DNA of 60,856 nucleotides. Source: Chitinophagales bacterium. GTDB taxonomy: Bacteria; Bacteroidota; Bacteroidia; Chitinophagales; Saprospiraceae. How positions within the stretch are numbered: the first letter of the stretch is position 1; each line of letters starts with the position of its first letter. Positions 42,480-52,096 of the stretch are shown one piece after another. Both the position numbers and the translations under genes were made by a program. The stretch covers positions 1 through 60,856 of the forward strand of contig JAAFJN010000031.1 of the NCBI GenBank assembly GCA_013298845.1. The letters are read 5' to 3'. The notes beneath the pieces were generated by a model. That model did not search any database and was not told where the DNA came from. It saw only the letters and a list, made by a program, of their open reading frames with translations.

Positions 42480-42839
42480 ATGGAAGCTGTAGCTAAACTT
42501 AGTAACTGTCCTATGTCTCCACGCAAGATGCGTTTGGTTGTGGACAATATTCGCGGCAAACGTGTGGAAGATGCACTTGTCATTCTGAAGTACACGAACA
42601 AGGAAGCCGCTGTGTGGTTGGAAAAACTCCTCCTTTCTGCGATCAATAACTGGACACAGAAAGCCGAGACAGATTCCGATGATTATGAACTCTATATCAA
42701 AACCGCTATGGTTGATCCAGGAGGCATTATTTATCGCTTTCTCCCAGCGCCTCAGGGTCGTGCATACCGTGTGCGTAAGCGCCGCAATCACGTAACTATC
42801 GTTGTTGCTAACAAAGTTGCACTTGATTCTGAAGCTTAA
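42480..42839 (+). CDS. rplV: 50S ribosomal protein L22
   Basis: 119 residues; tunnel-wall protein. SPRKMRLVVDNIRGKRVEDAL at the start and a beta-hairpin ending RAYRVRKRRNHVTIVV. Starts 3 bp after rpsS. Confidence 0.96.
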   Translation: MEAVAKLSNCPMSPRKMRLVVDNIRGKRVEDALVILKYTNKEAAVWLEKLLLSAINNWTQKAETDSDDYELYIKTAMVDPGGIIYRFLPAPQGRAYRVRKRRNHVTIVVANKVALDSEA

Positions 42840-42889
42840 TCTGAATCTGTAAATCACTCTCAAACAAATCGCTCAAACGCTCAACAATA

Positions 42890-43846
42890 ATGGGTCAAAA
42901 AGCAAATCCAATTGGCAACCGTTTAGGTATTATCCGTGGTTGGGATTCTAACTGGTTCGCCGATAAAGACTACGGTCTCAAAGTGGTAGAAGACGAAAAA
43001 ATTCGTTCTTATCTCCGCACACGTAAACCAAAAACGGCTACCAACGATCCACGCGATCGCAATAAGCCGGTTCAAAACGGCATTAGCCGTGTGGTAATCG
43101 AGCGCACAATGAAACGTGTAACGGTTACTATCCATACTAGCCGTCCCGGTATTATCATCGGTAAAGGTGGCCAAGAGGTTGATATGATCAAAGAAGAGTT
43201 GAAAATGCTCACCAAAAAGGATGTGCAAATCAACATTTTTGAGATTCGTAAGCCAGAATTGGATGCCAACGTTGTAGGTGACCAAATCGCAAAGCAAATC
43301 GAAGGTCGTGCTAACTATCGTCGTGCCATCAAAGCGGCTATCCAAGCCACTATGCGTGCCGGCGGTGAAGGTATCAAAATTCGTATTGGTGGTCGTTTGG
43401 CAGGTGCCGAGATTGCTCGTACCGAAGAATACAAAGAAGGTCGTACTCCATTGCACACTTTCCGCGCTGATATTGACTACGCAAACGTTGAAGCCCTTAC
43501 TGTTTACGGTAAAATCGGTATCAAAGTTTGGTTGTTCAAAGGCGAGGTTTTGCAGAAGCGTGAATTGACTCCATTTGCAGCCGCTGAAGGCACAGGTGGT
43601 GAACGCGGAAGCAACGACCGTCGTGGCGGTGGTGATCGTGGCGGAGATCGTCGCGGCGGCGGAGATCGCCGTGGTGGTGGTGATCGTCGCGGTGGAAGCG
43701 GTGGCGGAGAACGTCGCGGTGGCGGCGGCGGTGATCGTCGCGGTACTGGTGGCGGAGAACGTCGCGGTGGTGGCGGTGGTGATCGTCGTGGTACTGGTGG
43801 CGGCGGAGAACGTCGCGGTGGTACCGGTGGCGGTGATCGCTCATAA
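42890..43846 (+). CDS. rpsC: 30S ribosomal protein S3 with Arg/Gly-rich C-terminal tail
   Basis: 318 residues; the usual S3 has about 210-240. The core (1-233) has the type II KH domain with [15 protein letters not shown] and the C-terminal domain ending [15 protein letters not shown]. From about residue 234 (43589-43843) follow 85 residues almost only of Gly, Arg, Asp, Glu, Thr and Ser, in units such as [16 protein letters not shown]. The DNA is a degenerate repeat, so slippage may vary its length. S3 lines the mRNA entry channel and has helicase function; a basic disordered tail there could contact mRNA, which is inference. Confidence 0.96.
   Translation: MGQKANPIGNRLGIIRGWDSNWFADKDYGLKVVEDEKIRSYLRTRKPKTATNDPRDRNKPVQNGISRVVIERTMKRVTVTIHTSRPGIIIGKGGQEVDMIKEELKMLTKKDVQINIFEIRKPELDANVVGDQIAKQIEGRANYRRAIKAAIQATMRAGGEGIKIRIGGRLAGAEIARTEEYKEGRTPLHTFRADIDYANVEALTVYGKIGIKVWLFKGEVLQKRELTPFAAAEGTGGERGSNDRRGGGDRGGDRRGGGDRRGGGDRRGGSGGGERRGGGGGDRRGTGGGERRGGGGGDRRGTGGGGERRGGTGGGDRS
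43589..43843 (+). repeat. degenerate tandem repeat coding the S3 tail
   Basis: Short GGTGGCGGAGAACGTCGC / GGTGGTGATCGTCGC-type units repeat through the 3' end of rpsC, with mixed codons, so the protein pattern is kept while the DNA drifts. The antisense frame (43536-43844) is a shadow of it. Confidence 0.85.
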
Positions 43847-43873
43847 TTGAGTTACCAAATTATTAACGGAGTA

Positions 43874-43902
43874 TTGCAAAATTGATTTTGATAATTTTGC
43901 AA
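43874..43902. repeat. 10-bp perfect hairpin overlapping the rplP promoter
   Basis: TTGCAAAATT (43874-43883) and AATTTTGCAA (43893-43902) with a 9-nt loop. No T-run follows. It overlaps the -33 box of the internal promoter, so it could be an operator or an mRNA processing signal after rpsC. Confidence 0.55.
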
Positions 43903-43917
43903 CTCGTCGTACATTTG
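43887..43917 (+). promoter_or_regulatory. internal ribosomal promoter before rplP
   Basis: TTTG (43887-43890), 19-bp spacer, TACATTTG (43910-43917), an exact match to the Bacteroidota consensus in both boxes and spacing. The start would be near 43924, giving a leader of about 67 nt for rplP. It lies in a 144-bp gap, large for this cluster. Confidence 0.6.
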
Positions 43918-43990
43918 CAGCCCTCTTGCAAAAGCAATGGCTGTTACTTTTCTAAGTAATTGATTGACAGGTATTTAACACATAATAAAG

Positions 43991-44410
43991 ATGTTACAGC
44001 CAAGACGTACTAAATATCGCAAGCAACACAAAGGCCGCAATACCGGTCTGGCATACAAAGGAAGTTCAATTTCCTTCGGTACATTTGCTCTTAAAGCATT
44101 GGACTTTAGCCGGATCACAAGCCGTCAATTGGAGTCTGCTCGTATCGCCCTCACACGTAACATGAAACGTGAAGGTAAAGTCTGGATTCGTATCTTCCCA
44201 GACAAACCCATTACATCCAAGCCAGCCGAGGTACGTATGGGTAAAGGTAAAGGTGCAGTAGATCACTACGTGGCCCAAGTGCAACCAGGTCGCATTATCT
44301 TCGAAATCGAAGGTGTAAGCGAAGAAATTGCATATGAGTCACTTCGTCTGGCCGCTCAGAAATTGCCAATACTTTGTAAGGCAATTACGCGCCACGACTT
44401 CGAAGGATAA
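43991..44410 (+). CDS. rplP: 50S ribosomal protein L16
   Basis: 139 residues; organises the A-site tRNA elbow region. [17 protein letters not shown] and [25 protein letters not shown] are diagnostic. It may be transcribed from the internal promoter at 43887. Confidence 0.97.
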   Translation: MLQPRRTKYRKQHKGRNTGLAYKGSSISFGTFALKALDFSRITSRQLESARIALTRNMKREGKVWIRIFPDKPITSKPAEVRMGKGKGAVDHYVAQVQPGRIIFEIEGVSEEIAYESLRLAAQKLPILCKAITRHDFEG

Positions 44411-44419
44411 AATAAACTT

Positions 44420-44436
44420 CGGTGCTTTTTGCACCG
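44420..44436 (+). repeat. small hairpin between rplP and rpmC
   Basis: CGGTGC (44420-44425) and GCACCG (44431-44436) around TTTTT. Too weak and without a following T-run for a terminator; possibly an mRNA structure modulating rpmC translation. Confidence 0.4.
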
Positions 44437-44457
44437 GTATTAAACAAATCTATAGCA

Positions 44458-44718
44458 ATGGCTAAGGAAAAATTGGAACTTGCTGGCGTTAGCGTCGAAG
44501 AATTGCAAGCAAAACTCGGTTCATTAACTACTGAATTGAACAGCATGAAATTTGACCATGCTGTGAAAGGCTTGGGCAATCCAATGGAACTGCGTTCTAT
44601 GCGCCGCGATATTGCACGTTTAAATACAGAGTTGCGCCAGCGCGAACTCACGTCAATGTCGGCTGAAAGTCTTGAAATGCGTTCAAAAATTCGCGCGCGT
44701 CGCCGCCGCCAAAAATAA
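44458..44718 (+). CDS. rpmC: 50S ribosomal protein L29
   Basis: 86 residues, an alpha-helical hairpin near the exit tunnel. [24 protein letters not shown] and [18 protein letters not shown] match the family. Longer than the usual 60-70 because of an N-terminal [10 protein letters not shown] and a basic C-terminal tail [13 protein letters not shown] 44458 is chosen over an upstream in-frame start. Confidence 0.92.
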   Translation: MAKEKLELAGVSVEELQAKLGSLTTELNSMKFDHAVKGLGNPMELRSMRRDIARLNTELRQRELTSMSAESLEMRSKIRARRRRQK

Positions 44719-44729
44719 ATTATTTAACA

Positions 44730-44987
44730 ATGGAAGTACGTAACCTTCGCAAGCAAAAAATCGGCGTTGTCGTATCCGATAAAATGGATAAAACCATCTC
44801 AGTGATGGTAGAACGCCGCCTGATGCACCCGCTTTACGGTAAATTCGTAAAGCGTTCCAAGAAGTTCTTCGCACACGATGAAGAGAATACCTGCAAGGTA
44901 GGCGACAAAGTGCGCATCATGGAGACACGCCCACTCAGCAAGAACAAGTGCTGGCGTTTGGTAGAAGTTCTTGAACGCGCTAAATAA
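44730..44987 (+). CDS. rpsQ: 30S ribosomal protein S17
   Basis: 85 residues; OB-fold primary binder of 16S r[22 protein letters not shown] and [19 protein letters not shown] are typical. Confidence 0.96.
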   Translation: MEVRNLRKQKIGVVVSDKMDKTISVMVERRLMHPLYGKFVKRSKKFFAHDEENTCKVGDKVRIMETRPLSKNKCWRLVEVLERAK

Positions 44988-45010
44988 AACATTTTTAAAA
45001 AGAAGAAGTC

Positions 45011-45376
45011 ATGATTCAGCAAGAATCTCGCTTGAATGTAGCCGATAATTCCGGCGCTAAAGAAGTGCTCTGCATCCGTGTATTGGGCAGCACCCGCCAG
45101 CGTTACGCCTCTGTAGGTGATAAAATCGTGGTAACGGTTAAAGACGCATCTCCAGGCGGTGTTAAGAAAGGTACAGTATCAAAGGCTGTAATTGTTCGCA
45201 CAAAGAAGGAAATCCGTCGTCGCGATGGTTCTTACATCCGCTTTGACGATAATGCAGTGGTATTGTTAAATGCTTCTGACGAACCACGCGGATCTCGTAT
45301 CTTCGGTCCGGTTGCTCGTGAATTGCGCGATAAGGACTATATGCGTATCGTTTCACTCGCACCAGAAGTTCTCTAA
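45011..45376 (+). CDS. rplN: 50S ribosomal protein L14
   Basis: 121 residues at the subunit interface. [21 protein letters not shown], and the end [23 protein letters not shown], are nearly invariant in the family. Confidence 0.97.
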   Translation: MIQQESRLNVADNSGAKEVLCIRVLGSTRQRYASVGDKIVVTVKDASPGGVKKGTVSKAVIVRTKKEIRRRDGSYIRFDDNAVVLLNASDEPRGSRIFGPVARELRDKDYMRIVSLAPEVL

Positions 45377-45418
45377 TATTAAAGGCATCAACTGCTATAA
45401 AATCAGCAAGTTTTTACA

Positions 45419-45760
45419 ATGGCCACTAAACAGAAAGTTAAACGCTTTAAACTTAAGCAAAATATCCGTACGGGTGATACCGTATTGGTACTTGCCGGTG
45501 ACGACAAGGGCAAAACAGGCACTGTTGTTGCTGTTCAACTCGATAAGCAACGCGCTATCGTAGAAGGCGTTAATATCGTGAAAAAACACGTGAAAGGTAC
45601 ACAGGAGCAAGAAGGCGGTATCCAAGAGATGCCAGCGCCTATCCACCTCTCCAACCTTTCTCTAATAGACCCAAAAACGGGTGGTGCTACCCGTGTAAGT
45701 CGTAAAACTGTGGACGGTAAAAACGTTCGCGTATCAAAGAAATCAGGAAATATCATCTAG
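45419..45760 (+). CDS. rplX: 50S ribosomal protein L24
   Basis: 113 residues; assembly initiator. The KOW motif is [20 protein letters not shown], followed by [20 protein letters not shown]. Its TAG stop is 2 bp from the rplE ATG. Confidence 0.96.
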   Translation: MATKQKVKRFKLKQNIRTGDTVLVLAGDDKGKTGTVVAVQLDKQRAIVEGVNIVKKHVKGTQEQEGGIQEMPAPIHLSNLSLIDPKTGGATRVSRKTVDGKNVRVSKKSGNII

Positions 45761-45762
45761 TG

Positions 45763-46314
45763 ATGAAATACGAAGCTCGTCTCAAAACGAAATATAAAAA
45801 GGAAGTTGTGCCTGCAATGATGCAGCAATTCAACTACTCCTCTGTGATGCAGGTTCCGAAATTGGAAAAAATTTGCATCAACCAGGGTATCGGTGATGCA
45901 ACCGGCGATAAAAAGCTGATCGATGTTGCAGTAAACGAACTCACTACCATCGCAGGTCAAAAAGCCGTTCCAACGAAAGCGAAGAAGTCAGTTTCTAACT
46001 TCAAACTTCGTGAAGGTATGCCAATCGGTGTGCGTGTAACCCTTCGTGGCGAGCGCATGTACGAATTCCTGGATCGCTTTTTTAGCATTTCGCTGCCACG
46101 CGTTCGTGACTTCCGCGGCGTAAACGACAAATCATTCGATGGTCGTGGTAATTTTAGCATGGGTATCACCGAACAAATCATTTACCCTGAAATCGACATC
46201 GACAAAATCGGTAAGATCATGGGTATGGACATCTCGTTTGTTACCACTGCAAAAACTGATGCCGAAGCATTTGCATTGCTCAAAGAATTGGGTATGCCTT
46301 TTGTTAAGCGTTAA
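45763..46314 (+). CDS. rplE: 50S ribosomal protein L5
   Basis: 183 residues; binds 5S rRNA in the central protuberance. [16 protein letters not shown] and [21 protein letters not shown] are present. ATG 45763 is preferred to a GTG at 45760 that overlaps the rplX stop. Confidence 0.96.
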   Translation: MKYEARLKTKYKKEVVPAMMQQFNYSSVMQVPKLEKICINQGIGDATGDKKLIDVAVNELTTIAGQKAVPTKAKKSVSNFKLREGMPIGVRVTLRGERMYEFLDRFFSISLPRVRDFRGVNDKSFDGRGNFSMGITEQIIYPEIDIDKIGKIMGMDISFVTTAKTDAEAFALLKELGMPFVKR

Positions 46315-46351
46315 TTCTTATAGCAAAACATTCAATCGCTTATACTAAGTA

Positions 46352-46621
46352 ATGGCTAAGAAATCTATTATCGCCCGCGAACACAAGCGCGCCCGCATGG
46401 TAGCAAAGTACGCTGACCTCCGCAAAAAATTGAAAGAGGAAGGAGACTACGAAGCGTTGGACAAACTCCCACGCAATGCTAACCCATGCCGCCAGCATAA
46501 TCGCTGTATGCTCACTGGTCGCCCTAAGGGATATATGCGTAAGTTCGGTATTTGCCGCGTTAAGTTCCGCCAAATGGCACTTGATGGCAAAATCCCCGGT
46601 ATTACGAAAGCCTCCTGGTAA
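46352..46621 (+). CDS. rpsN: 30S ribosomal protein S14, zinc-free long form
   Basis: 89 residues. [35 protein letters not shown] is arranged as in the long form: there is no CxxC pair, so zinc binding is not expected despite three cysteines. The end [10 protein letters not shown] is invariant. Confidence 0.95.
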   Translation: MAKKSIIAREHKRARMVAKYADLRKKLKEEGDYEALDKLPRNANPCRQHNRCMLTGRPKGYMRKFGICRVKFRQMALDGKIPGITKASW

Positions 46622-46710
46622 TCAGCCCAGGTTCAATTAAACGGGTAGAACTGACTTTTTAATTAGTCAAAGCTATTCATTCGTTAATTCAATCAATAAA
46701 GACAAATATA

Positions 46711-47118
46711 ATGCAAGTCACCGATCCGATAGCAGATTATCTGACCCGAATCCGCAACGCACAGTTGGCGGGTCATCGCATCGTGGAGATTCCCGCTTCC
46801 AAATTGAAGAAGCGCATCACGGAGATTTTGTTCGAGCAGGGTTATATCCTCAAATATACCTTCGATGCAGACGCTGCACACAAGCAGGGCCTCATTAAAA
46901 TCGCTCTTAAATATGATCCGGTATCAAAAAAACCGGTTATCCAAAAATTAACACGTGTAAGCCGTCCGGGTTTGCGTAAATTTGCGGGTTCCACGGAAAT
47001 TCCACGTGTTATCAATGGTTTGGGTATCATGATCGTTTCTACTTCAAGAGGCGTAATGACCGACAAACAAGCAAGAGAACATAACGTAGGTGGCGAATTG
47101 TTGTGCTACGTTTACTAA
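46711..47118 (+). CDS. rpsH: 30S ribosomal protein S8
   Basis: 135 residues; 16S rRNA central-domain binder and spc-operon repressor in E. coli. DPIADYLTRIRNAQLAGH, and the C-terminal IVSTSRGVMTDKQAREHNVGGELLCYVY, are typical. Confidence 0.96.
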   Translation: MQVTDPIADYLTRIRNAQLAGHRIVEIPASKLKKRITEILFEQGYILKYTFDADAAHKQGLIKIALKYDPVSKKPVIQKLTRVSRPGLRKFAGSTEIPRVINGLGIMIVSTSRGVMTDKQAREHNVGGELLCYVY

Positions 47119-47178
47119 TAGTATTGAACTCGTTTCAATCACTTCAACATATTCAACATTAATTAACTGAGTCTAATT

Positions 47179-47739
47179 ATGTCTCGTATTGGTAAACTTC
47201 CGATTTCACTACCCACTAAAGTAGATATTTCGGTCGCATCTGATAATACAATTACGGTTAAAGGCCCGAAAGGCGCACTTTCTCAGAAAGTAGACGCCGA
47301 TATCACAATGGCTGTTGAAGACGGTAAACTAGTTGTTACTCGTCCAACCGACCAAAAGCGTCATCGTGCTATGCATGGTCTCTACCGTGCATTGATCAAT
47401 AATATGGTGGTAGGTGTTAGCGAAGGCTATACCAGAGAAATGGAAGTAATTGGTGTAGGTTACCGCGTAGAAAATGCCGGTAATCTCCTTACTCTTACTA
47501 TCGGTTATTCTCACCCCGTTATTTTTGCAATCCCTTCAGAAATTAAAGTGACTACGGCAATGGAAAAAGGTTCCGCTCCGTTGATTCGCCTTGAAGGTAT
47601 TGACAAAGAGTTACTTGGTCAGGTTTGCGCTAAAATCCGGTCCTTCCGTAAGCCAGAGCCTTACAAAGGAAAGGGTATTATGTTCAAAGGCGAAATTATT
47701 CGTCGTAAGGCTGGTAAAACTGCTGGTGGTAAAAAATAA
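47179..47739 (+). CDS. rplF: 50S ribosomal protein L6
   Basis: 186 residues; two similar alpha/beta domains. MSRIGKLPISLPTKVDI and EPYKGKGIMFKGEIIRRKAGKTAGGKK are diagnostic. Confidence 0.97.
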   Translation: MSRIGKLPISLPTKVDISVASDNTITVKGPKGALSQKVDADITMAVEDGKLVVTRPTDQKRHRAMHGLYRALINNMVVGVSEGYTREMEVIGVGYRVENAGNLLTLTIGYSHPVIFAIPSEIKVTTAMEKGSAPLIRLEGIDKELLGQVCAKIRSFRKPEPYKGKGIMFKGEIIRRKAGKTAGGKK

Positions 47740-47792
47740 TCATAACTGAAACGGCCCCGGTCGGTATCGGGTCGGGTTAATTATATAAAACA

Positions 47793-48134
47793 ATGAAACG
47801 TACTAAACAAGAAAGTCGTAAGCGGATTCACAATCGTATCCGTAATAAGATTAAAGGTACTTCAGAGCGTCCACGCCTTTGCGTTTATCGCTCTAATAAA
47901 TCCATCTACTGCCAAATCATTGACGATTTGAAGGGAGAAACGATTGCTTCTGCTTCATCTCTCAAGGCTTCTGGTCCTGGTTTGGAACAAGCCGTAGCAG
48001 TAGGTAAAGAAATTGCGGAAAAAGCAGTTGCAGCCGGTGTTAAAGCGGTTGTTTTTGACCGCGGTGGTTATCTATATCATGGTCGTGTGAAGGCTTTGGC
48101 CGACAGCGCCCGCGAAGGTGGTCTTCACTTTTAA
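47793..48134 (+). CDS. rplR: 50S ribosomal protein L18
   Basis: 113 residues; 5S rRNA binder. [20 protein letters not shown], and the end [26 protein letters not shown], are typical. Confidence 0.96.
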   Translation: MKRTKQESRKRIHNRIRNKIKGTSERPRLCVYRSNKSIYCQIIDDLKGETIASASSLKASGPGLEQAVAVGKEIAEKAVAAGVKAVVFDRGGYLYHGRVKALADSAREGGLHF

Positions 48135-48168
48135 TTATTCGTCCACCAGCTCAATCAATTTTTGAATA

Positions 48169-48696
48169 ATGGCTAAGCAAAATAACGACAAATCAAACGC
48201 TGCTTCAATGGAGGCATCTGAGTTCAAAGAGAAATTAGTTGCACTCAATCGCGTTGCTAAAGTAACTAAAGGTGGTCGTACGTTCACTTTCGCAGCTGTA
48301 GTGGTTGTTGGTGATGGTAAAGGTACCATCGGTCAGGGTCTTGGAAAAGCCCGTGAGGTATCCGAAGCGATCTCCAAAGCACAAAAAGATGCTGAAAAAA
48401 ATATGGTGAAAGTACCAATTATCAACGGTACGATCCCACACGAGGCCCACGGCAAATTTGACGCAGGTCGCGTGTTTATCAAACCCGCTGCTCACGGTAC
48501 TGGTGTAATTGCCGGTGGTGCCATGCGCGCTGTGTTTGAAATGGTAGGTGTTCACGACGTTTTGGCTAAATCTCAGGGTTCTTCTAACGCACACAACGTT
48601 GTTAAAGCAACTATTGAGGCACTTAAAAACCTCCGCAGCCCTGCTGATGTGGCTCGCCAACGCGGTATTTCAATGGAAAAACTCTTCAACGGCTAA
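48169..48696 (+). CDS. rpsE: 30S ribosomal protein S5
   Basis: 175 residues; decoding fidelity. The dsRBD-like segment [22 protein letters not shown] and [16 protein letters not shown] are conserved. Confidence 0.97.
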   Translation: MAKQNNDKSNAASMEASEFKEKLVALNRVAKVTKGGRTFTFAAVVVVGDGKGTIGQGLGKAREVSEAISKAQKDAEKNMVKVPIINGTIPHEAHGKFDAGRVFIKPAAHGTGVIAGGAMRAVFEMVGVHDVLAKSQGSSNAHNVVKATIEALKNLRSPADVARQRGISMEKLFNG

Positions 48697-48700
48697 TACC

Positions 48701-48877
48701 ATGAGCAAAATTAAAATCACACTCGTTAAAAGTCCGATTGACAAGAGCAAGCGGCAGAAAGATACGCTCAAAGCTTTAGGCTTCCGTAAAGTGAACCAAA
48801 CAGTAGAGCGTGAAGACAATCCACAAACATTGGGCATGATCCGTGTAGTGGCACACCTTGTTCAGGTTACTGCCTGA
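48701..48877 (+). CDS. rpmD: 50S ribosomal protein L30
   Basis: 58 residues. [35 protein letters not shown] is the L30 pattern. ATG 48701 lies 4 bp after the rpsE stop. A longer in-frame frame from 48548 overlaps rpsE and is not the gene. Confidence 0.95.
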   Translation: MSKIKITLVKSPIDKSKRQKDTLKALGFRKVNQTVEREDNPQTLGMIRVVAHLVQVTA

Positions 48878-48919
48878 TCAAATTCTTATTCAAGAACATT
48901 ATTAAACATTAGATAAATA

Positions 48920-49366
48920 ATGGAACTCGGTAAACTCAGCCCGGCATCAGGCTCTGTTAAAAATGGTAAGCGCATCGGTCGCGGTCAAGGTTCAGGACGC
49001 GGTGGTACTTCCACACGTGGTCACAAAGGGGACAAAGCGCGTTCTGGCGCCAAAGAAAAGCGTCACTTCGAAGGTGGTCAAACACCTATGCAGCGTCGTC
49101 TGCCGAAGCGTGGTTTCAAAAATATCAACCGCGTAGAATATACTCCCGTAAACCTTACTCTTCTGGAAAAATTAGTTCAGAAGTCTGGCTCAACGGTGTT
49201 CAATGCTCAATCATTCGTTGATTTGGGCGTTGCGAAGGCATCGGCTTCGGTTAAAATTCTTGGAACTGGTAAACTCACTTCCAAAGTTGAGGTTAGTGTA
49301 GCGGCAATTTCTGAGTCCGCACGCACTGCTATTGAATCACTCGGTGGTACTGTAAACATCGCCTAA
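48920..49366 (+). CDS. rplO: 50S ribosomal protein L15
   Basis: 148 residues; late assembly protein. GRGQGSGRGGTSTRGHKGDKAR, and FEGGQTPMQRRLPKRGF, are signatures of the family. Confidence 0.97.
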   Translation: MELGKLSPASGSVKNGKRIGRGQGSGRGGTSTRGHKGDKARSGAKEKRHFEGGQTPMQRRLPKRGFKNINRVEYTPVNLTLLEKLVQKSGSTVFNAQSFVDLGVAKASASVKILGTGKLTSKVEVSVAAISESARTAIESLGGTVNIA

Positions 49367-49383
49367 ACTAATCTGTTGACGTA

Positions 49384-50751
49384 ATGAAATTCTTTACGGT
49401 CATTAAAAATATCTGGAGTATTAAAGAACTCCGCGAACGCATCCTGTTCACACTTGCCCTCCTCATGATTTATCGTGTGGGTACTTGGGTGGTATTACCC
49501 GGTGTTGTACCTAAAGCCCTTAAAAATTACGGTGGTGATAATACTACCGGTGATCTTTTAGGTCTTGTAAATACATTCACGGGTGGTGCATTTGACAATG
49601 CTGCTATCTTCGCCTTGGGTGTTATGCCTTATATTACTGCTTCAATTATTGTGCAGTTGTTGGGCTTTGCTATTCCTTACTTCCAGAAATTACAAACTCA
49701 GGAAGGTGAAAGTGGTCGCAAGAAACTCAATCAGATTACACGGGTGCTGACAATTGCCATTGCATTGGTACAGGCTGGTGGCTATCTCCAGATGGTACGT
49801 AGTATGCCAGGTGCAGTTTCTCCTAACATTTTGGATGGTCTTTTCTGGTTCTCCAATTTGATTATTCTTACGGCGGGTACTATCTTCTGTATGTGGTTGG
49901 GAGAAAGAATCACGGATAAAGGTATCGGTAATGGTATTTCTCTGATCATTCAGGCTGGTATTATTGCCCGTTTACCTCAGGCTTTTGTCTTCGAATTCCA
50001 AAATCTATTTGGAGATAACCGTATTTTCCTGTTTATTGTTGAGATGATCGCTTTCTTTGTAATTGTGATGCTCACTGTATTGGTTATTCAAGGTGTACGC
50101 CGAATTCCGTTACAGTTTGCCAAACGAATGGTAGGTCGTACCGGTTCATCTATGCCTCAGGCCAGTGCACGGGATTATTTGCCCTTAAAAGTGAACTCTG
50201 CGGGTGTTATGCCCATCATTTTTGCTCAGGCTTTAATGTTCCTTCCGGCTACTGCGATTTCTTATTTCAGTGGTAGCGGTGCCGCAAATACAGGTCGAAT
50301 TCAAGTATTCAACGATATATATTCTTTGGGTTACAACGTTGCGTTTTTCCTTTTGATCGTAGTATTCACTTATGTTTATACTGCATTGATGATTAATCCA
50401 ACGAATTACTCAGAGCACCTCAAGCGTAGTAATGCATTCATCCCTGGGGTTAAACCAGGAGAATCCACTGCAGAATACATTGATACCATTATGACTCGCA
50501 TTACTTTGCCGGGTGCTATATTCCTTGGTATTCTTGGTATCTTGCCTTCTATTGCTGCAACAATGGGTGTTAACCAACAATTTGCTTTGTTCTTTGGTGG
50601 TACCACACTGTTGATTATGGTTGGTGTAGCATTGGATACGTTACAGGTGATTGAAAGTTATTTGTTGACTTCTAAATACGATGGTCTGATTAAGTCTGGC
50701 CGTATTCAGGGTCGCTCTACTCAGGGCGTACAGGTAGGTCAACCTCAGTAA
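49384..50751 (+). CDS. secY: preprotein translocase subunit SecY
   Basis: 455 residues, ten membrane helices forming the Sec channel. IYRVGTWVVLPGV (helix 1), the plug region LLGLVNTFTGGAFDNAAIFALG, GYLLQ-like lateral gate, and VKPGESTAEYIDTIMTR in cytosolic loop 5 are visible. Follows rplO by 17 bp; adk, common after secY in Proteobacteria and Firmicutes, is missing. Confidence 0.97.
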   Translation: MKFFTVIKNIWSIKELRERILFTLALLMIYRVGTWVVLPGVVPKALKNYGGDNTTGDLLGLVNTFTGGAFDNAAIFALGVMPYITASIIVQLLGFAIPYFQKLQTQEGESGRKKLNQITRVLTIAIALVQAGGYLQMVRSMPGAVSPNILDGLFWFSNLIILTAGTIFCMWLGERITDKGIGNGISLIIQAGIIARLPQAFVFEFQNLFGDNRIFLFIVEMIAFFVIVMLTVLVIQGVRRIPLQFAKRMVGRTGSSMPQASARDYLPLKVNSAGVMPIIFAQALMFLPATAISYFSGSGAANTGRIQVFNDIYSLGYNVAFFLLIVVFTYVYTALMINPTNYSEHLKRSNAFIPGVKPGESTAEYIDTIMTRITLPGAIFLGILGILPSIAATMGVNQQFALFFGGTTLLIMVGVALDTLQVIESYLLTSKYDGLIKSGRIQGRSTQGVQVGQPQ

Positions 50752-50795
50752 TATTGTTTGGGGGCAGGGCCTTATAAACGTAGTCAAAAAGATAA

Positions 50796-51647
50796 ATGGG
50801 ATATTTTTCAGGTTCCTCTGGCAAAAATGTTTTTTACAAAACGAATGAAGAAGTAGAATTGATTCGCAATTCATGTCTTCTCGTGTGTAAAACACTTGCC
50901 CATGTTGCCTCCATTGTTAAGCCTGGTATAACCGGGCTTCAGATTGATAAAGCGGCGGAAGAGTTTATTAAGGATCATGGTGCGCGTCCGGCTTTTAAGG
51001 GCTATGGCTCCCCTGATAATCCTTTTCCGGGCACCTTGTGTATCTCATACAATAATATTGTGGTACACGGCATTCCTGGTGATCGTCCTTTTGAAGAGAC
51101 AGATATTATATCTTGTGATTGTGGTGTTGAGTGGAATGGTTATTATGGTGACGCGGCTTACACATTTGCAATGAATGCAGTAGAAGCAGAGACCATAGAA
51201 TTATTGCAAGTCACGTATGCATCATTGTATCAGGGAATAAAATACGCGACGGTAGGAAATAGAGTAGAGGATATTTCATTCGCTATTCAAGATTACACCG
51301 AGCGGAAACATAAATACGGCGTAGTACGGGAGTTAGTTGGACACGGATTGGGTAAATCACTTCATGAAGATCCACAAGTTCCAAACTACGGCAGACGCGG
51401 AAAAGGTATAGTGTTGCGGGATGGTTTAGTATTAGCCATTGAGCCAATGATCAACCTGAAGTCACGTGATGTATATCAGGAAAACGATGGATGGACGATA
51501 AAAACCCGTGATGGAAAACCCAGTGCACACTACGAACACAGTGTAGTTGTACGGAAAGGACAGGCGGATATTCTCTCAAATCACGAATTTATTCTGGAGG
51601 CGATAAAAAATAATCCAGAAATGCAGATTATATTGCCAAAAAGATAG
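50796..51647 (+). CDS. map: type I methionine aminopeptidase
   Basis: 283 residues; removes initiator methionine. Metal ligands are D108 and D119 (CDCGVEWNGYYGDAAYTF), H183 (GHGLG), E216 (IEPM) and E247 (HYEHSVVV). Slightly longer than E. coli MAP (264), with an N-terminal MGYFSGSSGKNVFYKT. Between secY and infA, a position shared with other Bacteroidota and Gram-positive bacteria. Confidence 0.96.
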   Translation: MGYFSGSSGKNVFYKTNEEVELIRNSCLLVCKTLAHVASIVKPGITGLQIDKAAEEFIKDHGARPAFKGYGSPDNPFPGTLCISYNNIVVHGIPGDRPFEETDIISCDCGVEWNGYYGDAAYTFAMNAVEAETIELLQVTYASLYQGIKYATVGNRVEDISFAIQDYTERKHKYGVVRELVGHGLGKSLHEDPQVPNYGRRGKGIVLRDGLVLAIEPMINLKSRDVYQENDGWTIKTRDGKPSAHYEHSVVVRKGQADILSNHEFILEAIKNNPEMQIILPKR

Positions 51648-51654
51648 ACCTTTG
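51647..51654 (+). promoter_or_regulatory. candidate -7 element GACCTTTG before infA
   Basis: One base off TAnnTTTG and extended to GACCTTTGCAGCCC, which resembles the rplP promoter (TACATTTGCAGCCC). It overlaps the map stop codon and would give infA a leader of about 30 nt. No clear -33 box. Confidence 0.3.
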
Positions 51655-51692
51655 CAGCCCGAAATAAAAAAGCGGGTATTTTAAGCGAATAT

Positions 51693-51911
51693 ATGTCTAA
51701 AGAAGAATTAATTAAAGAAGATGGCGTAGTGGATGAGGCCCTCTCGAACGCGAATTTCAAAGTTCGCCTTGAAAATGGCCACATTGTACTTGCAACAATT
51801 TCCGGAAAAATGCGGATGCACTACATTCGTATCTTGCCAGGAGATAAAGTATCAGTGGAGATGTCTCCGTATGATCTTACTCGCGGACGCATCATCTATC
51901 GCTACAAATAA
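51693..51911 (+). CDS. infA: translation initiation factor IF-1
   Basis: 72 residues, an OB fold blocking the A site during initiation. [50 protein letters not shown] are near invariant. Confidence 0.96.
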   Translation: MSKEELIKEDGVVDEALSNANFKVRLENGHIVLATISGKMRMHYIRILPGDKVSVEMSPYDLTRGRIIYRYK

Positions 51912-51940
51912 TTTAGTTAAACATTTTATAAACAACAAAT

Positions 51941-52057
51941 ATGAAAGTCAGACCGTCCATTAAAAAGCGTTCTGCTGATTGCAAAATCGTTCGCCGGAAG
52001 GGGAAATTATATGTAATCAACAAGAAGAACCCTAAGTTTAAACAACGTCAGGGTTAA
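51941..52057 (+). CDS. rpmJ: 50S ribosomal protein L36, zinc-free form
   Basis: 38 residues: starts [19 protein letters not shown] and ends NPKFKQRQG. The zinc-binding version has CxxC...C...H; here only one Cys remains, the third Cys position reads Asn and the His position Phe, so zinc cannot be bound. 29 bp after infA. Confidence 0.95.
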   Translation: MKVRPSIKKRSADCKIVRRKGKLYVINKKNPKFKQRQG

Positions 52058-52096
52058 TCTCTTTCTGTCAAACATCCTAATATATAATTACACAAT

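Noticed and set aside
43536-43844. Long antisense frame rich in His, Arg and Asp opposite rpsC
   Set aside because: It is the complement of the Gly/Arg repeat and exists only because of the repeat.
48548-48700. Longer L30 frame overlapping rpsE
   Set aside because: The extension is a frame-shifted reading of rpsE; the L30 family starts at the ATG at 48701.
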